From Odiellus spinosus (taxonomy: Eukaryota; Arthropoda; Arachnida; Opiliones; Phalangiidae): a stretch of DNA of 64,000 bases. This document shows, in pieces, positions 33,311-43,760 of this stretch. The DNA lies in assembly GCA_963920705.1 (NCBI GenBank), contig OY987227.1, forward strand, positions 2,861,526 to 2,925,525. The letters run 5' to 3'. Below the pieces are notes generated by a model. The model saw nothing but the letters and a program-made list of their open reading frames with translations. It ran no database searches and was not told the DNA's origin. The position numbers were made by a program, and so were the translations under genes. Numbering within the stretch: the stretch's first letter is position 1; each line of letters opens with the position of its first letter.

Positions 33311-34065
33311 GTTTACATTAGCCTTTAGATTTGTGGTGAACCCTCTCGCTTGCGCGATGGTGTCGTCTTCGATTGTGTCGGCAATCGTTTCTCACCTATA
33401 TTTCGGTGATAAGATCTTTTGGATGGTGTACTCGAATAAACCGAGGCGATTGAAATTAAATCGCATTACTTAGAAATGTGGCTAATTTAATCTATTATGT
33501 CTCTTTAAGAACATTACACAATGAAAGGTCTAGGGATTAAATATCCCTTGTGTGTCAAATACCAGTTTGAGTGTTCAGCGCGCGCCTAAGTTAAGCATAT
33601 TCTTGCTGCAAACTCTCGACTATACTCTAGTTGATATATTGATTATACTCGGAGTAAATATAACCAGTTCAAGCGGAATTGGAGTATAAAATGTAACGCT
33701 GACGCGGATTGATACTTAGCGTTAGAAATCATAAGAAAAAGTATAGTCATGAAAACTTTCTTTGAAATATAGTAGGTTTCTTGTGTTTAAAAAACCAACA
33801 GTCTATATTTGAATAAAAAAAATGCGCATCAGATGTTGGAGAAAACAAATCTAAAAAAAGGCTTCAGTTATTTCCACTATAAGCCGGGAAACATTTCCCA
33901 AAAAAGTCATTTCCAGTGAACTTCGTTAGAGAGCAGAGCAGTTTATAACGATTTAAGTGAAATGCTTTTATTGGATTAGAGATGTTGGCATTATATAGAT
34001 AGGCAGTAAGGTAATTCACTGCTATTATAGTTGGACTTCGATTTGTTTGTGTATGTTACTATCGT

Positions 34066-34406
34066 CAAGAATAGATTCAACACAAGAATATGGAAGAGCT
34101 ATACCTTTGTCCGCGCGCTAGTCTCAAGCGGATGGAGCCTACGGAGGTCTTACGCCGCGCCTCATGTCACGTGCACAAAAAGCGGTTGGCTGTTTTCTAC
34201 GATAAGTGCGGGGGGGAGGATATCAGGCAGCAGGGATAGGCGCTGCGGGCAGATGTAGCTCTCTGTCGCGGACCTCGAAAGCTCGTGATAGGGTGAAAAT
34301 AAAAACGCATATAACGTCAAATCTAGTAAGCCCCACCCGCTCGAAACTAGCGTTACACCAGAGGTATAGCGTACGGTTCTATATTCTTGTGTTGAATCTA
34401 TTCTTG
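34066..34406. mobile_element. TIR MITE in unit B
   Basis: Inverted ends CAAGAATAGATTCAACACAA / TTGTGTTGAATCTATTCTTG, with weaker pairing for another ~60 bases (GCTATACC, CTAGTCTCAAGCGG). Unit A lacks the whole stretch between its leader and ATG, so it serves as the empty site. Small reading frames inside are spurious. Confidence 0.8.
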
Positions 34407-34494
34407 CTATCATTTAGATAAATTATAGTTAAATGTGAGTTGGAGATTTAGGAGTACTGAAGAGCAGTTAAAATTCGTGAAGACATTGCGCAGA

Positions 34495-35005
34495 ATGTCA
34501 TCACCATTTGAAGTCAACAGAGCAACTTCACGGTTGCCATTTCCATATAACAGCAGCCTGACTACAAGAATTGGGACATAAAGCAGCGAGTGTTGTGAGA
34601 CTCGACATGTTAGATGCCTAGAGCCACATATACAAAGATATTCAAGTGTAAAAACTAACGGTATGGAATATAAGTTATTTTTTCCAGGCTTTTTAAGATA
34701 TTTTTTTTTATTTTAGGAGTGCAGAAGAAGGTCTTATCAGGCTGTCAGCGGTTTGAACAAGCCATATCCTTGGAAACTTCAAATGACTGAGATCACACGT
34801 TTGATGAAAACATCAGCAATGATGCTGTATTAGAACGTCAGAACAAAAAATTCAGACGAAATCACTACCAATCTCCTACCGAGGAAGGCTAATGGAACTT
34901 GCAGTCTAGAATATCTCGGGTTTGTCCAAGAGTAACTTGCTGGAGAATCTCCGTCGTTTGGTTTTCTTCTATTCCGTGCCACCCCAGACTGAATCATTCG
35001 TTTTT
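34495..35005 (+). pseudogene. Unknown gene, unit B (broken copy)
   Basis: ATG opens MSSPFEVNRATSRLPF, like unit A, but an early deletion shifts the frame and a stop follows after 28 codons. Donor GTATGG and acceptor TTTTAG|GAGTG are kept around a slightly longer intron (~34660-34717). Downstream protein-level similarity to unit A includes DENISN, RQNK, FRR, LSK and FIKSV. Many differences are at third codon positions, a sign that the ancestor was coding. Function is unknown. Confidence 0.6.
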
Positions 35006-35288
35006 ATCAAATCAGTTAATTAACAAAAGATAATTTCGCAGTACAGCCTAATGATACCGATGTATTTATTTATATTGCTGGAATTTGTATTCCGTTTTTA
35101 TACGTTTAAAATAAACATTTCATTGAGTGTGCCTCTACTCATTCTATGACCTGACATAAAATAAGGTCATGGGAATTTGTATACTCTGAGTATAGTGAGA
35201 TAATTGTTATACAATATAACGTAGAGGGAAAATTCAAAACTGACAATCGCAAGCACTCTGATCCATCTACCCATCCTAATTCTCTGCA

Positions 35289-36736
35289 CAGTGTTGGGTA
35301 AAATACTGCACTTTCGGTATTTAAAATAAAATACTAAATACTCCGACGATAAAGTATTTAAAATAAAATACTTAAATAAAGTATTTTAAAATACTAAATA
35401 CTTAAAATACTGTAATGTTAAGGCGTGGTCCCAGACCGACTCTTCATCCTCGTAGCACTGGAATTCTTATTGCTACTTCAATGCCATTATGGTCAGTCCT
35501 CCTAAATCTGAACGTTTCTATTTCTGAACACTTTCATTTAAAAATGTATAACTTAAATTTGGTTTGGTCTGTTTAAAGATGGAAGAACTCATTTTGTAGA
35601 GTAATAATGGGGCTATTCACGGAACACAACTTCAACACTCAAGAAAAAGACCCGAACAAATACGACACTAATTAGCCAACCGCCATAATTAGCCTGATTA
35701 ATTAGACCGTTTCCCTTTACGGCCCAGGAAATAAGGTTTTACGAATTTCGGAAAAAATCGTGGGCCTACGCGCTCGATTTTGTCTTAAAATTTGAGTTTC
35801 TCGCTACAAAATAAACTTCTCAAATTTTAAAATATATCCAAGAATTTCAAATTCAGAATTCGAAATCAAACTTGGGAACACGCATTAATATATTTGAGAA
35901 ACTGCAAAATTTGCTAAAGGAACCATATCGAAACGAGAAATGAGTGTCACCAATGGATTTCTTGGCCGAATTTACAGAGGAAAGGCGGAATTAGCGCACT
36001 CGAGCCAGTATTTGCGAAGTCATCGACGATTTCCTTTATGGTTTCTATGCACAAGCAATGCCTAATTTTTAAATCGCCGATAAATTCGCAAATACTGGCT
36101 CGAGTGCGCTAATTCCGCCTCTCCCTTGATAAATTCAGCCAAGAAATCCATTGGTGACACTCATTTCTGGATTCGAGGTGCGCAAGTGGTTCCTTTTGCA
36201 AATCTGGGATTTTTTATATAGGCTATAAGATAGTCAGATTTAGAAGCAGGGGGTGTTCAGAATTCGAATCGTTCGTTCAGAAGTAGAAGCCTCTATTGCC
36301 GTTTTAAAACCGCATCCGCGTCAAAAGTACTCTTCATGGAATGATGAAAACTAGCGCAATGGGTGCGCGACTATACAAACTTAATATTAGATTCTTAATT
36401 TCGTCGCTAACAATTCCAGAGCAATCGAGATCTCGGATTTCTTAAAAATCGTTCAGAGATAGGCGACACTACCGGCGGTAAGCGGTATTTTTCAAGCGTG
36501 TTTCTTCCGCTTGCATCTGTTTTTTCCGGACAATTTAGTTGTACGTAGATTTTTTGATAGATAAAGTATTTCGCTAATAATATTCAGTATCTTGTTTAAA
36601 ATACCAGAAAAAAATGTATTTAAAATAAAATACTAAATACTTTTATTTAAAAGTATTTAAAATAAAATACAAAATACTTAAAAAGTATTTAAAATAGTAT
36701 TTAAACTACAAGTATTTAAAATACTACCCAACACTG
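35289..36736. mobile_element. hAT-like non-autonomous element (1448 bp)
   Basis: Ends CAGTGTTGGGTA / TACCCAACACTG with long AAATAAAATACTAAATAC-type subterminal repeats on both sides. The flanking 8-bp repeats are TCTCTGCA (35281-35288) and TCTCTACA (36737-36744). Unit A has no insertion at this place. CAGTGTTGGG-type ends and an 8-bp duplication fit hAT. The inside codes for nothing evident and carries a nested fold-back sequence. Confidence 0.85.
35937..36167. mobile_element. Nested fold-back MITE
   Basis: Arms GAAATGAGTGTCACCAATGG / CCATTGGTGACACTCATTTC and GGCGGAATTAGCGCACTCG / CGAGTGCGCTAATTCCGCC give ~90-bp arms around a ~55-bp centre, inside the hAT-like element. Confidence 0.85.
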
Positions 36737-36744
36737 TCTCTACA

Positions 36745-37575
36745 TACGTCCATCTTTTATTTAAAGTAGGTTTAGGGTCGGGAGGTAAAATTCTGGTTTC
36801 CCAACTTGTTTTCCCCGGCTTTTGTTTTTCCCCCAAGATCTAGGATGCATTACTAGCCGATACGATACCAGTTAATCTGTGTTTAAAATTCGGCAAAATA
36901 AGCGATCTTCAATGCATTATGACGGAGAGTCCAGAGGTAGAACATTTCCGCATTAACCAAAGATAGAATCGTACAATATCAAAAATTCTTAGACAAATAC
37001 AATATTAATGATAGATTAAAGGATATATATATCCCTGCGAGATGGATTAAATAGTTTGTATTTTTGTAAAATAAGTTTATTTTAAATTTTTTTTACTAAT
37101 TTGACTATCATTGAAATATATTTAACCATATCCCTGATACTGAAGATTATATTTACACATAAACTAGTCATTGCCTTGTCTGAGGATTCTTGCGTTAACT
37201 GATCCCGCCCCTGAACTTTGTATATGTGGATTCAATTATCTCAGTTAAGTGAAGTCATTCGGTTATGGGTCACAAAGGTACTTTATATCATGGAAATATT
37301 CTACAGAAGACTACTTTCTGTGATCTGTTATAGTAAAAAAAAAATACAATGACAATTTGATTAGCAAGTTGCCTCCTAAAATATTCAGTTTCAAAACATC
37401 AAGGAATAAAAGTTTAATATTTGTAAAGTTTTAGCATATTAAACCCTATAAATACGATGATCTCGCCGTCTTTTTTGCAGTTCCCAATATTTTAATGAAA
37501 ATTCATCTGTTAATTATTCATACTAAATTAGTAGTATCAAACCAATATAACTTTTACATTTTGTTATTATTCTTG
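36745..37575. other. 3' flank of unit B and AT-rich DNA
   Basis: To about 36830 it matches the unit A tail (CATCTTTTATTT, TTTCCCAAC). After that it is AT-rich with no feature. Confidence 0.5.
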
Positions 37576-37576
37576 G

Positions 37577-37795
37577 CTAAGGCGTAGGAGCAGTGATGGG
37601 CGCGCTCCTTTCAGCTCCGCTCACTTGGAGTACTTTGAGTGGAGATGAGAGGTTTTTACGTGGAGCGATGACGCCACACCACTTTATAAAGAGATCATTC
37701 GAAAAACAGATGTAGTTGGGGGAAGGAACGTAGCTTTCAGCACGTCTTCTCCCCTTCGTGTCGCTCCTAAAAAAGGGCACAGCGTCGTGTGGCAT
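37577..37795 (-). CDS. Unknown 72-codon ORF in left inverted arm
   Basis: Not recognised. It opens MPHDAVPFFRSDTKGRRR and continues AESYVPSPNYICFSNDLF, a small basic protein. It reads outward from the element and past the end of the arm, so its last codons are not shared. The twin at 38791 differs at about six or seven of ~200 bases, mostly replacement changes, so protein-level constraint between the arms is not shown. A TATA-like TTTATAAG lies ~60 bases upstream. It may be a genuine arm-encoded peptide or a chance frame in a promoter-bearing repeat. Confidence 0.4.
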   Translation of the reverse strand: MPHDAVPFFRSDTKGRRRAESYVPSPNYICFSNDLFIKWCGVIAPRKNLSSPLKVLQVSGAERSAPITAPTP

Positions 37796-37925
37796 AGCGT
37801 CGCGTTGTTGTTCTACCTTCTTTCTCGACAGTTGAAAGTTGCGGGAGCTTATAAAGAGGCCCTGGCGCCATCTGCCGCGGACGTACGAAGACTCACTTCT
37901 CCATTTATTTATTATTTTTTTTTTT

Positions 37926-38662
37926 GCTCAGAGTAGCCAAATTGGTATTTTCATGAGACTTAACCATTGTTACCCACAAAAATTTGAAATAGTGGGAAAA
38001 TACCACTATGGGTTTCGTTTTATATACATATAATTTATATTTTGAGCAAAAACCTTCTATCCAAGGGTCCATAGCCTAGTTTATCACCTTCTGAAACCAC
38101 CACTCATTGAACTTTTATTTAAAATAGTCAAAATATCCAAGTGAGCGGAGCTACAAGGAGGGGGCCCATAATTGTAGAGTCCCAAACAAGTTCCTCTCAA
38201 TTCTACTCATCTGTTGGAATCTCAAAAAGTACCTCTCCTATTTGCTCATTTCTTGGATTTCAAAGAAAAATAACTCTCATCTCTTGGATTCTATAAAAAG
38301 GAACCTTTCATATCTACTTATTTCCTGGAGTTTAAAAAATTCCTCTCATTTCTACTCATCTCTTGGGGTCCCAAAAAAAAAAAAAAAAAAGACCCTCTCA
38401 TTTGTACTCTTATCTTGAAGTCCCAAAAAAGCCTTTCATTTCTACTTATCTCTTAAAGGCTTCAAAAAATAGGCTCTCATTTCTACTCGTCTCTTGGATT
38501 CCCTAAAAATATGCCTCTCCTCTCATATAAAATACCTCTCCTCTCGCGCTGCTCTTATATACCATAAATCAAGATGTATCCAGACAGTCTGGATAAACGT
38601 GGAGTGATGGTCAATCGAGTACTCGGTAACCGCGTAAAAAATGTAATAATTCTTACCCGCGC
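37926..38662. repeat. Core sequence, copy 1
   Basis: Contains a ~45-bp degenerate minisatellite (CTCTCATTTCTACTCATCTC) at 38180-38520, a poly-A tract and CTCTCCTCTC runs. An inverted duplicate, ~98-99% identical by eye, lies at 39497-40238. Confidence 0.85.
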
Positions 38663-38730
38663 AAAAAAAAATAATAAATAAATGGAGAAGTGAGTCTTCG
38701 TACGTCCGCGGCAGATGGCGCCAGGGCCTC

Positions 38731-38739
38731 TATATAAGC
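38731..38739 (+). promoter_or_regulatory. TATA box, right arm (outward)
   Basis: TATATAAG in CCTC-TATATAAG-CTCCCGC. The mirrored site in the left arm is TTTATAAG (about 37852-37859). The ATG follows ~55 bases after the TATA box, a normal short leader. Confidence 0.6.
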
Positions 38740-38790
38740 TCCCGCAATTTTCAACTGTCGAGAAAGAAGGTAGAACAACAACGCGACGCT

Positions 38791-38994
38791 ATGCCTCACG
38801 ACGCTGTGCCCTTTTTTAGGAGCAACACGAAGGGGAGAAGACGTGCTGAAAGCTACGTTCCTTCCCCCAACTACATCTGTTTTTCGAATGATCTCTTTAT
38901 AACGTGGAGTTGCGTCATCGCTCCACGTAAAAACTTCTCATCTCCACTCAAAGTACTCCAAGTGAGCGGAGAGTGCCCTATAAACCAAATTTAA
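38791..38994 (+). CDS. Unknown 67-codon ORF in right inverted arm
   Basis: Twin of the ORF at 37577-37795, MPHDAVPFFRSNTKGRRR then AESYVPSPNYICFSNDLF. It is preceded by the TATA box at 38731 and the leader GAAGGTAGAACAACAACGCG. It ends shortly past the arm, just before the 91-bp satellite. The shared product would be ~62 residues, basic in the first third, with no signal peptide or known motif. No polyadenylation signal is evident close behind. Confidence 0.4.
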   Translation: MPHDAVPFFRSNTKGRRRAESYVPSPNYICFSNDLFITWSCVIAPRKNFSSPLKVLQVSGECPINQI

Positions 38995-39215
38995 ATAATT
39001 TATATCATCAATTTTGATATTAATACCTCCGACAGCCGCAGCGAAATCATTATATTTTCCCCATTGCCCTTTAAACCAAATTTAAATTAATTTTTTCAGC
39101 AATTTTGATGTTAATACCTCCGACAGCCGCAGCGAAATCTTTATATTTTCCCCATTGCCCTTTAAACCAAATTTAAATTATTTTTTTCATTATTTTTGAT
39201 GCTAATACCTTCTTT
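38972..39215 (+). repeat. 91-bp satellite variant, short array
   Basis: Two and a half units with CCTCCGACAGCCGCAGCGAAA and CCCATTGCCCTTTAAACC, period 91 bp. It is a relative of the 100-bp satellite lacking the CTTGATTCAGTC part. Confidence 0.9.
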
Positions 39216-39496
39216 ATTGCCGTTCGGAATGGCAACTCGTTCGGAATTTCACTCATTTTTAAAAAGGAGAGTACTTTTAAGGCGGAGAAATTGAAAATTA
39301 ATGTTATTTTATGGGATTTAGATGTTTTGTAAGAGACTTACCTTTCAGATTTATTTTCTAATGCTTCCAGATATTTTTCGGGCTTTATTTTAAGACTAAT
39401 TTCATAATTTTACACCGATTAGTTTGGCCACAATCTATTTATAAAAACGGCAAAAATATGTAGGAGAAATTAAGTCATTAGCGTTCAATTCCCATA
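39216..39496. repeat. Unique flank shared with satellite edges elsewhere
   Basis: ATTGCCGTTCGGAAT, AAGGAGAGTACTTTTAAGGC and ATATTTTTCGGGCTTTA recur at 50370-50570 and, inverted, at 46740-46905. It includes the uninterrupted TTTGGCCACAATCTATTTAT, the empty site of the BEL/Pao insertion at 50571. Confidence 0.8.
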
Positions 39497-40238
39497 GCGC
39501 GGGTAAGAATTATTACATTTTTTACGCGGTTACCGAGTACTCGATTGACCATCACTCCACGTTTATCCAGACTGTCTGGATACATCTTGATTTATGGTAT
39601 ATAAGAGCAGCGCGAGAGGAGAGGTATTTTATATGAGAGGAGAGGCATATTTTTAGGGAATCCAAGAGACGAGTAGAAATGAGAGCCTATTTTTTGAAGC
39701 CTTTAAGAGATGAGTAGAAATGAAAGGCTTTTTTTGGGACTTCAAGATAAGAGTACAAATGAGAGGGTCTTTTTTTTTTTTTTTTTTTTTTGGACCCCAA
39801 GAGATTAGTAGAAATGAGAGGAATTTTTTTAAACTCCAGAAAATGAGTCGATATGAAAGGTTCGTTTTTATAGAATCCAAGAGATGAGAGTTATTTTTCT
39901 TTGAAATCCAAGAAATGAGTAAATAGGAGAGGTACTTTTTGAGATTCCAACAGATGAGTAGAATTGAGAGGAACTTGTTTGGGACTCGACAATTATGGGC
40001 CCCCTCCTTGCAGCTCCGCTCACTTGGATATTTTGACTATTTTAAATAAAAGTTCAATGAGTGGTGGTTTCAGAAGGTGATAAACTAGGCTATGGACCCT
40101 TGGATAGAAGGTTTTTGCTCAAAATATAAATTATATGTATATAAAACGAAACCCATAGTGGTATTTTCCCACTCTTTCAAATTCTTGTGGGTAACAATGG
40201 TTAAGTCTCATGAAAATACCAATTTGGCTACTCTGAGC
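39497..40238. repeat. Core sequence, inverted copy 2
   Basis: Inverted duplicate of 37926-38662, starting GCGCGGGTAAGAATTATT and ending GGCTACTCTGAGC. The near identity means a recent event. Confidence 0.9.
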
Positions 40239-43200
40239 TTCATAATAGGACCATCTCTATCGTAGTAAAGCCATAGGCGTGTGATAGAGTAATAAGATAG
40301 TTTATGAATGGAGCTCTTAAAGGGAGCATGAACTCTGACAACAAGTGCTTTTTATCGTTTCAGATTTAAAATAATAAAATAACGACAAAATCAATATTTA
40401 AAGTTACCAAAAATTTCTCGTTTATGCATTATCAATTTTCAAAGTTCCTAACTGCAAGGTACTAAGTTTGGGAAGCCCTCATATGAGCAGTTCCCATATA
40501 ATCAGTTCTCAAAACAGCGGTTCCCAAAAACGCAGTTTATTCATTACAGCAGTTCCCAAAAACGCAGTTTATTCATTACAGCAGTTCCCAAAAGCTAGGT
40601 TTATTCATTACAGCAGTTCCCAAAAGCTAGGTTTATTCATTACAGCAGTTCCCAAAAACGCAGTTTATTCATTAGAGCAGTTCCCATTACAGTGGTTCCC
40701 AAAAACGCAGTGTTCCCATTACAGCGGTTCTCCGAAGTAGCGGGTTGAAGCACTTGATGAATTTTAGTGGGCTGTAGGTACGATTTTTAGAATGTTGCCC
40801 TACATCCTATATCAGTCTACCCAAGTGTTAGGTTAGACGTACATTCCCAAGGTTGGATGAAGGACGTATGCTTTCAATGGTTTGGCTGGTTTATGTTAAG
40901 TTAGTTTAAACATCCATTCCCAAAGTTTGATGAAGGACGAATTCTTCGTATTGGGTAAGGATAATTTTGGTTAGGCTATGAAGAACGAATAACTCATATT
41001 CAAGGTTGGATGAAGGACGGATACTTTCAATGGTTTGGCTGGGTTAGGTTAGGTTAGTTTAAACATCCATTCCCAAAGTTTGATGAAGGATGAATTCTTC
41101 GAATTGGGTAAGGACAATTTAGGTGAGGCTATGATGGACGAATAACTCGTATTCAAGGGTGGATGAAGGACGGATACTTTCAATGGTTTGGCTGGGTTAT
41201 GTTAGGTTAGTTTAAACATCCATTCCCAAAGTTTGATGAAGGAACAATTCTTCGTATTGGGTAAGGGTAATTTAGGTTAGGCTATGAAGGACGAATAACT
41301 CGTATTCAAGGTTGGATGCTCAAAATATAAATTATATGTATATAAAACGAAACCCATAGTGGTATTTTCCCACTATTTCAAATTCTTGTGGGTAACAATG
41401 GTTAAGTCTCATGAAAATACCAATTTGGCTACTCTGAGCTTCATAATAGGACCATCTCTATCGTAGTAAAGCCATAGGCGTGTGATAGAGTAATAAGATA
41501 GTTTATGAATGGAGCTCTTAAAGGGAGCATGAACTCTGACAACAAGTGCTTTTTATCGGTTCAGATTTAAAATAATAAAATAACGACAAAATCAATATTT
41601 AAAGTTACCAAAAATTTCTCGTTTATGCATTATCAATTTTCAAAGTTCCTAACTGCAAGGTACTAAGTTTGGGAAGCCCTCATATGAGCAGTTCCCATAT
41701 AATCAGTTCTCAAAACAGCGGTTCCCAAAAACGCAGTTTATTCATTACAGCAGTTCCCAAAAACGCAGTTTATTCATTACAGCAGTTCCCAAAAACGCAG
41801 TTTATTCATTACAGCAGTTCCCAAAAGCTAGGTTTATTCATTACAGCAGTTCCCAAAAGCTAGGTTTATTCATTACAGCAGTTCCCAAAAACGCAGTTTA
41901 TTCATTACAGCAGTTCCCAAAAACGCAGTTTATTCATTAGAGCAGTTCCCATTACAGTGGTTCCCAAAAACGCAGTGTTCCCATTACAGCGGTTCTCCGA
42001 AGTAGCGGGTTGAAGCACTTGATGAATTTTAGTGGGCTGTAGGTACGATTTTTAGAATGTTGCCCTACATCCTATATCAGTCTACCCAAGTGTTAGGTTA
42101 GACGTACATTCCCAAGGTTGGATGAAGGACGTATGCTTTCAATGGTTTGGCTGGTTTATGTTAAGTTAGTTTAAACATCCATTCCCAAAGTTTGATGAAG
42201 GACGAATTCTTCGTATTGGGTAAGGATAATTTTGGTTAGGCTATGAAGAACGAATAACTCATATTCAAGGTTGGATGAAGGACGGATACTTTCAATGGTT
42301 TGGCTGGGTTAGGTTAGGTTAGTTTAAACATCCATTCCCAAAGTTTGATGAAGGATGAATTCTTCGTATTGGGTAAGGACAATTTAGGTGAGGCTATGAT
42401 GGACGAATAACTCGTATTCAAGGGTGGATGAAGGACGGATACTTTCAATGGTTTGGCTGGGTTATGTTAGGTTAGTTTAAACATCCATTCCCAAAGTTTG
42501 ATGAAGGAACAATTCTTCGTATTGGGTAAGGGTAATTTAGGTTAGGCTATGAAGGACGAATAACTCGTATTCAAGGTTGGATGCTCAAAATATAAATTAT
42601 ATGTATATAAAACGAAACCCATAATGGTATTTTCCCACTATTTCAAATTCTTGTGGGTAACAATGGTTAAGTCTCATGAAAATACCAATTTGGCTACTCT
42701 GAGCTTCATAATAGGACCATCTCTATCGTAGTAAAGCCATAGGCGTGTGATAGAGTAATAAGATAGTTAATGAATGGAGCTCTTAAAGGGAGCATGAACT
42801 CTGACAACAAGTGCTTTTTATCGTTTCAGATTTAAAATAATAAAATAACGACAAAATCAATATTTAAAGTTACCAAAAATTTCTCGTTTATGCATTATCA
42901 ATTTTCAAAGTTCCTAACTGCAAGGTACTAAGTTTGGGAAGCCCTCATATGAGCAGTTCCCATATAATCAGTTCTCAAAACAGCGGTTACCAAAAACGCA
43001 GTTTATTCATTACAGCAGTTCCCAAAAACGCAGTTTATTCATTACAGCAGTTCCCAAAAACGCAGTTTATTCATTACAGCAGTTCCCAAAAGCTAGGTTT
43101 ATTCATTACAGCAGTTCCCAAAAGCTAGGTTTATTCATTACAGCAGTTCCCAAAAACGCAGTTTATTCATTAGAGCAGTTCCCATTACAGTGGTTCCCAA

Positions 43201-43760
43201 AAACGCAGTGTTCCCATTACAGCGGTTCTCCGAAGTAGCGGGTTGAAGCACTTGATGAATTTTAGTGGGCTGTAGGTACGATTTTTAGAATGTTGCCCTA
43301 CATCCTATATCAGTCTACCCAAGTGTTAGGTTAGACGTACATTCCCAAGGTTGGATGAAGGACGTATGCTTTCAATGGTTTGGCTGGTTTATGTTAAGTT
43401 AGTTTAAACATCCATTCCCAAAGTTTGATGAAGGACGAATTCTTCGTATTGGGTAAGGATAATTTTGGTTAGGCTATGAAGAACGAATAACTCATATTCA
43501 AGGTTGGATGAAGGACGGATACTTTCAATGGTTTGGCTGGGTTAGGTTAGGTTAGTTTAAACATCCATTCCCAAAGTTTGATGAAGGATGAATTCTTCGT
43601 ATTGGGTAAGGACAATTTAGGTGAGGCTATGATGGACGAATAACTCGTATTCAAGGGTGGATGAAGGACGGATACTTTCAATGGTTTGGCTGGGTTATGT
43701 TAGGTTAGTTTAAACATCCATTCCCAAAGTTTGATGAAGGAACAATTCTTCGTATTGGGT
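40117..43760 (+). repeat. 1.2-kb macro-tandem triplication
   Basis: Units start at 40117, 41318 and 42583 with GCTCAAAATATAAATTATAT. Spacing is 1201 and 1265 bp; the third unit stops at 43760. The 64-bp difference equals two extra 32-bp repeats. Otherwise the units differ at only a handful of bases, so the amplification is very recent, or this is an assembly artefact. Each unit holds the end of the core sequence, a unique part, a 32-bp repeat block and TTAGG-bearing minisatellite. Confidence 0.9.
40484..40736. repeat. 32-bp tandem repeat block, unit 1
   Basis: Repeats of GCAGTTCCCAAAAACGCAG plus TTTATTCATTACA, some with GCTAGG in place of ACGCAG. Corresponding blocks lie at 41685-42000 and 42950-43233. 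Open frames through them are repeat translations. Confidence 0.9.

Larger units (their letters stand above)
26714..33550. mobile_element. Composite inverted-repeat region
   Basis: The left arm 26714-26998 is found inverted in two pieces, 31085-31136 and 33311-33550, which a TTAGG minisatellite block separates. Shared landmarks are CCTTTCATTGTGTA, CAATCGCCTCGGTTTATTC, TCGCGCAAGCGA-type sequence and GTACCGAATCTGTA. Between the arms lie direct repeats (27380-27690 and 30020-30310), gene unit A and an inner inverted repeat. No transposase was recognised. Confidence 0.65.
33450..35280 (+). repeat. Gene unit B (paralog of 27690-28900)
   Basis: Matches unit A through promoter, leader, coding remnant and tail, at roughly 75-85% by eye. 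It is interrupted at 34066-34406 by a TIR MITE, and its tail by a hAT-like element at 35289-36736. Confidence 0.7.
37615..38971. mobile_element. Inverted-repeat element with promoter and ORF in each arm
   Basis: Arms 37615-37925 and 38663-38971 (~310 bp) are ~96% identical inverted copies. Each holds, from inside out, a T/A-rich inner edge, GTACGTCCGCGGCAGATGGCG, a TATA box, a leader, and a short ORF reading outward; the outer end is CTCCGCTCACTTGG. A 737-bp core (37926-38662) lies between them and also occurs inverted at 39497-40238 without the arms. No transposase was found. Confidence 0.75.

Noticed and set aside
34031-34421. Several overlapping frames on both strands
   Set aside because: They lie in the terminal repeats and centre of the TIR MITE; unit A lacks them altogether.
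39653-39880. Lys/Ser-rich minus-strand frame
   Set aside because: It is the ~45-bp minisatellite of the core sequence read through a poly-T tract.
40468-43233. Regular ~32-bp repeats resembling a CRISPR array
   Set aside because: The repeats are contiguous, with no unique spacers, and the surrounding DNA is eukaryotic. It is a tandem repeat.
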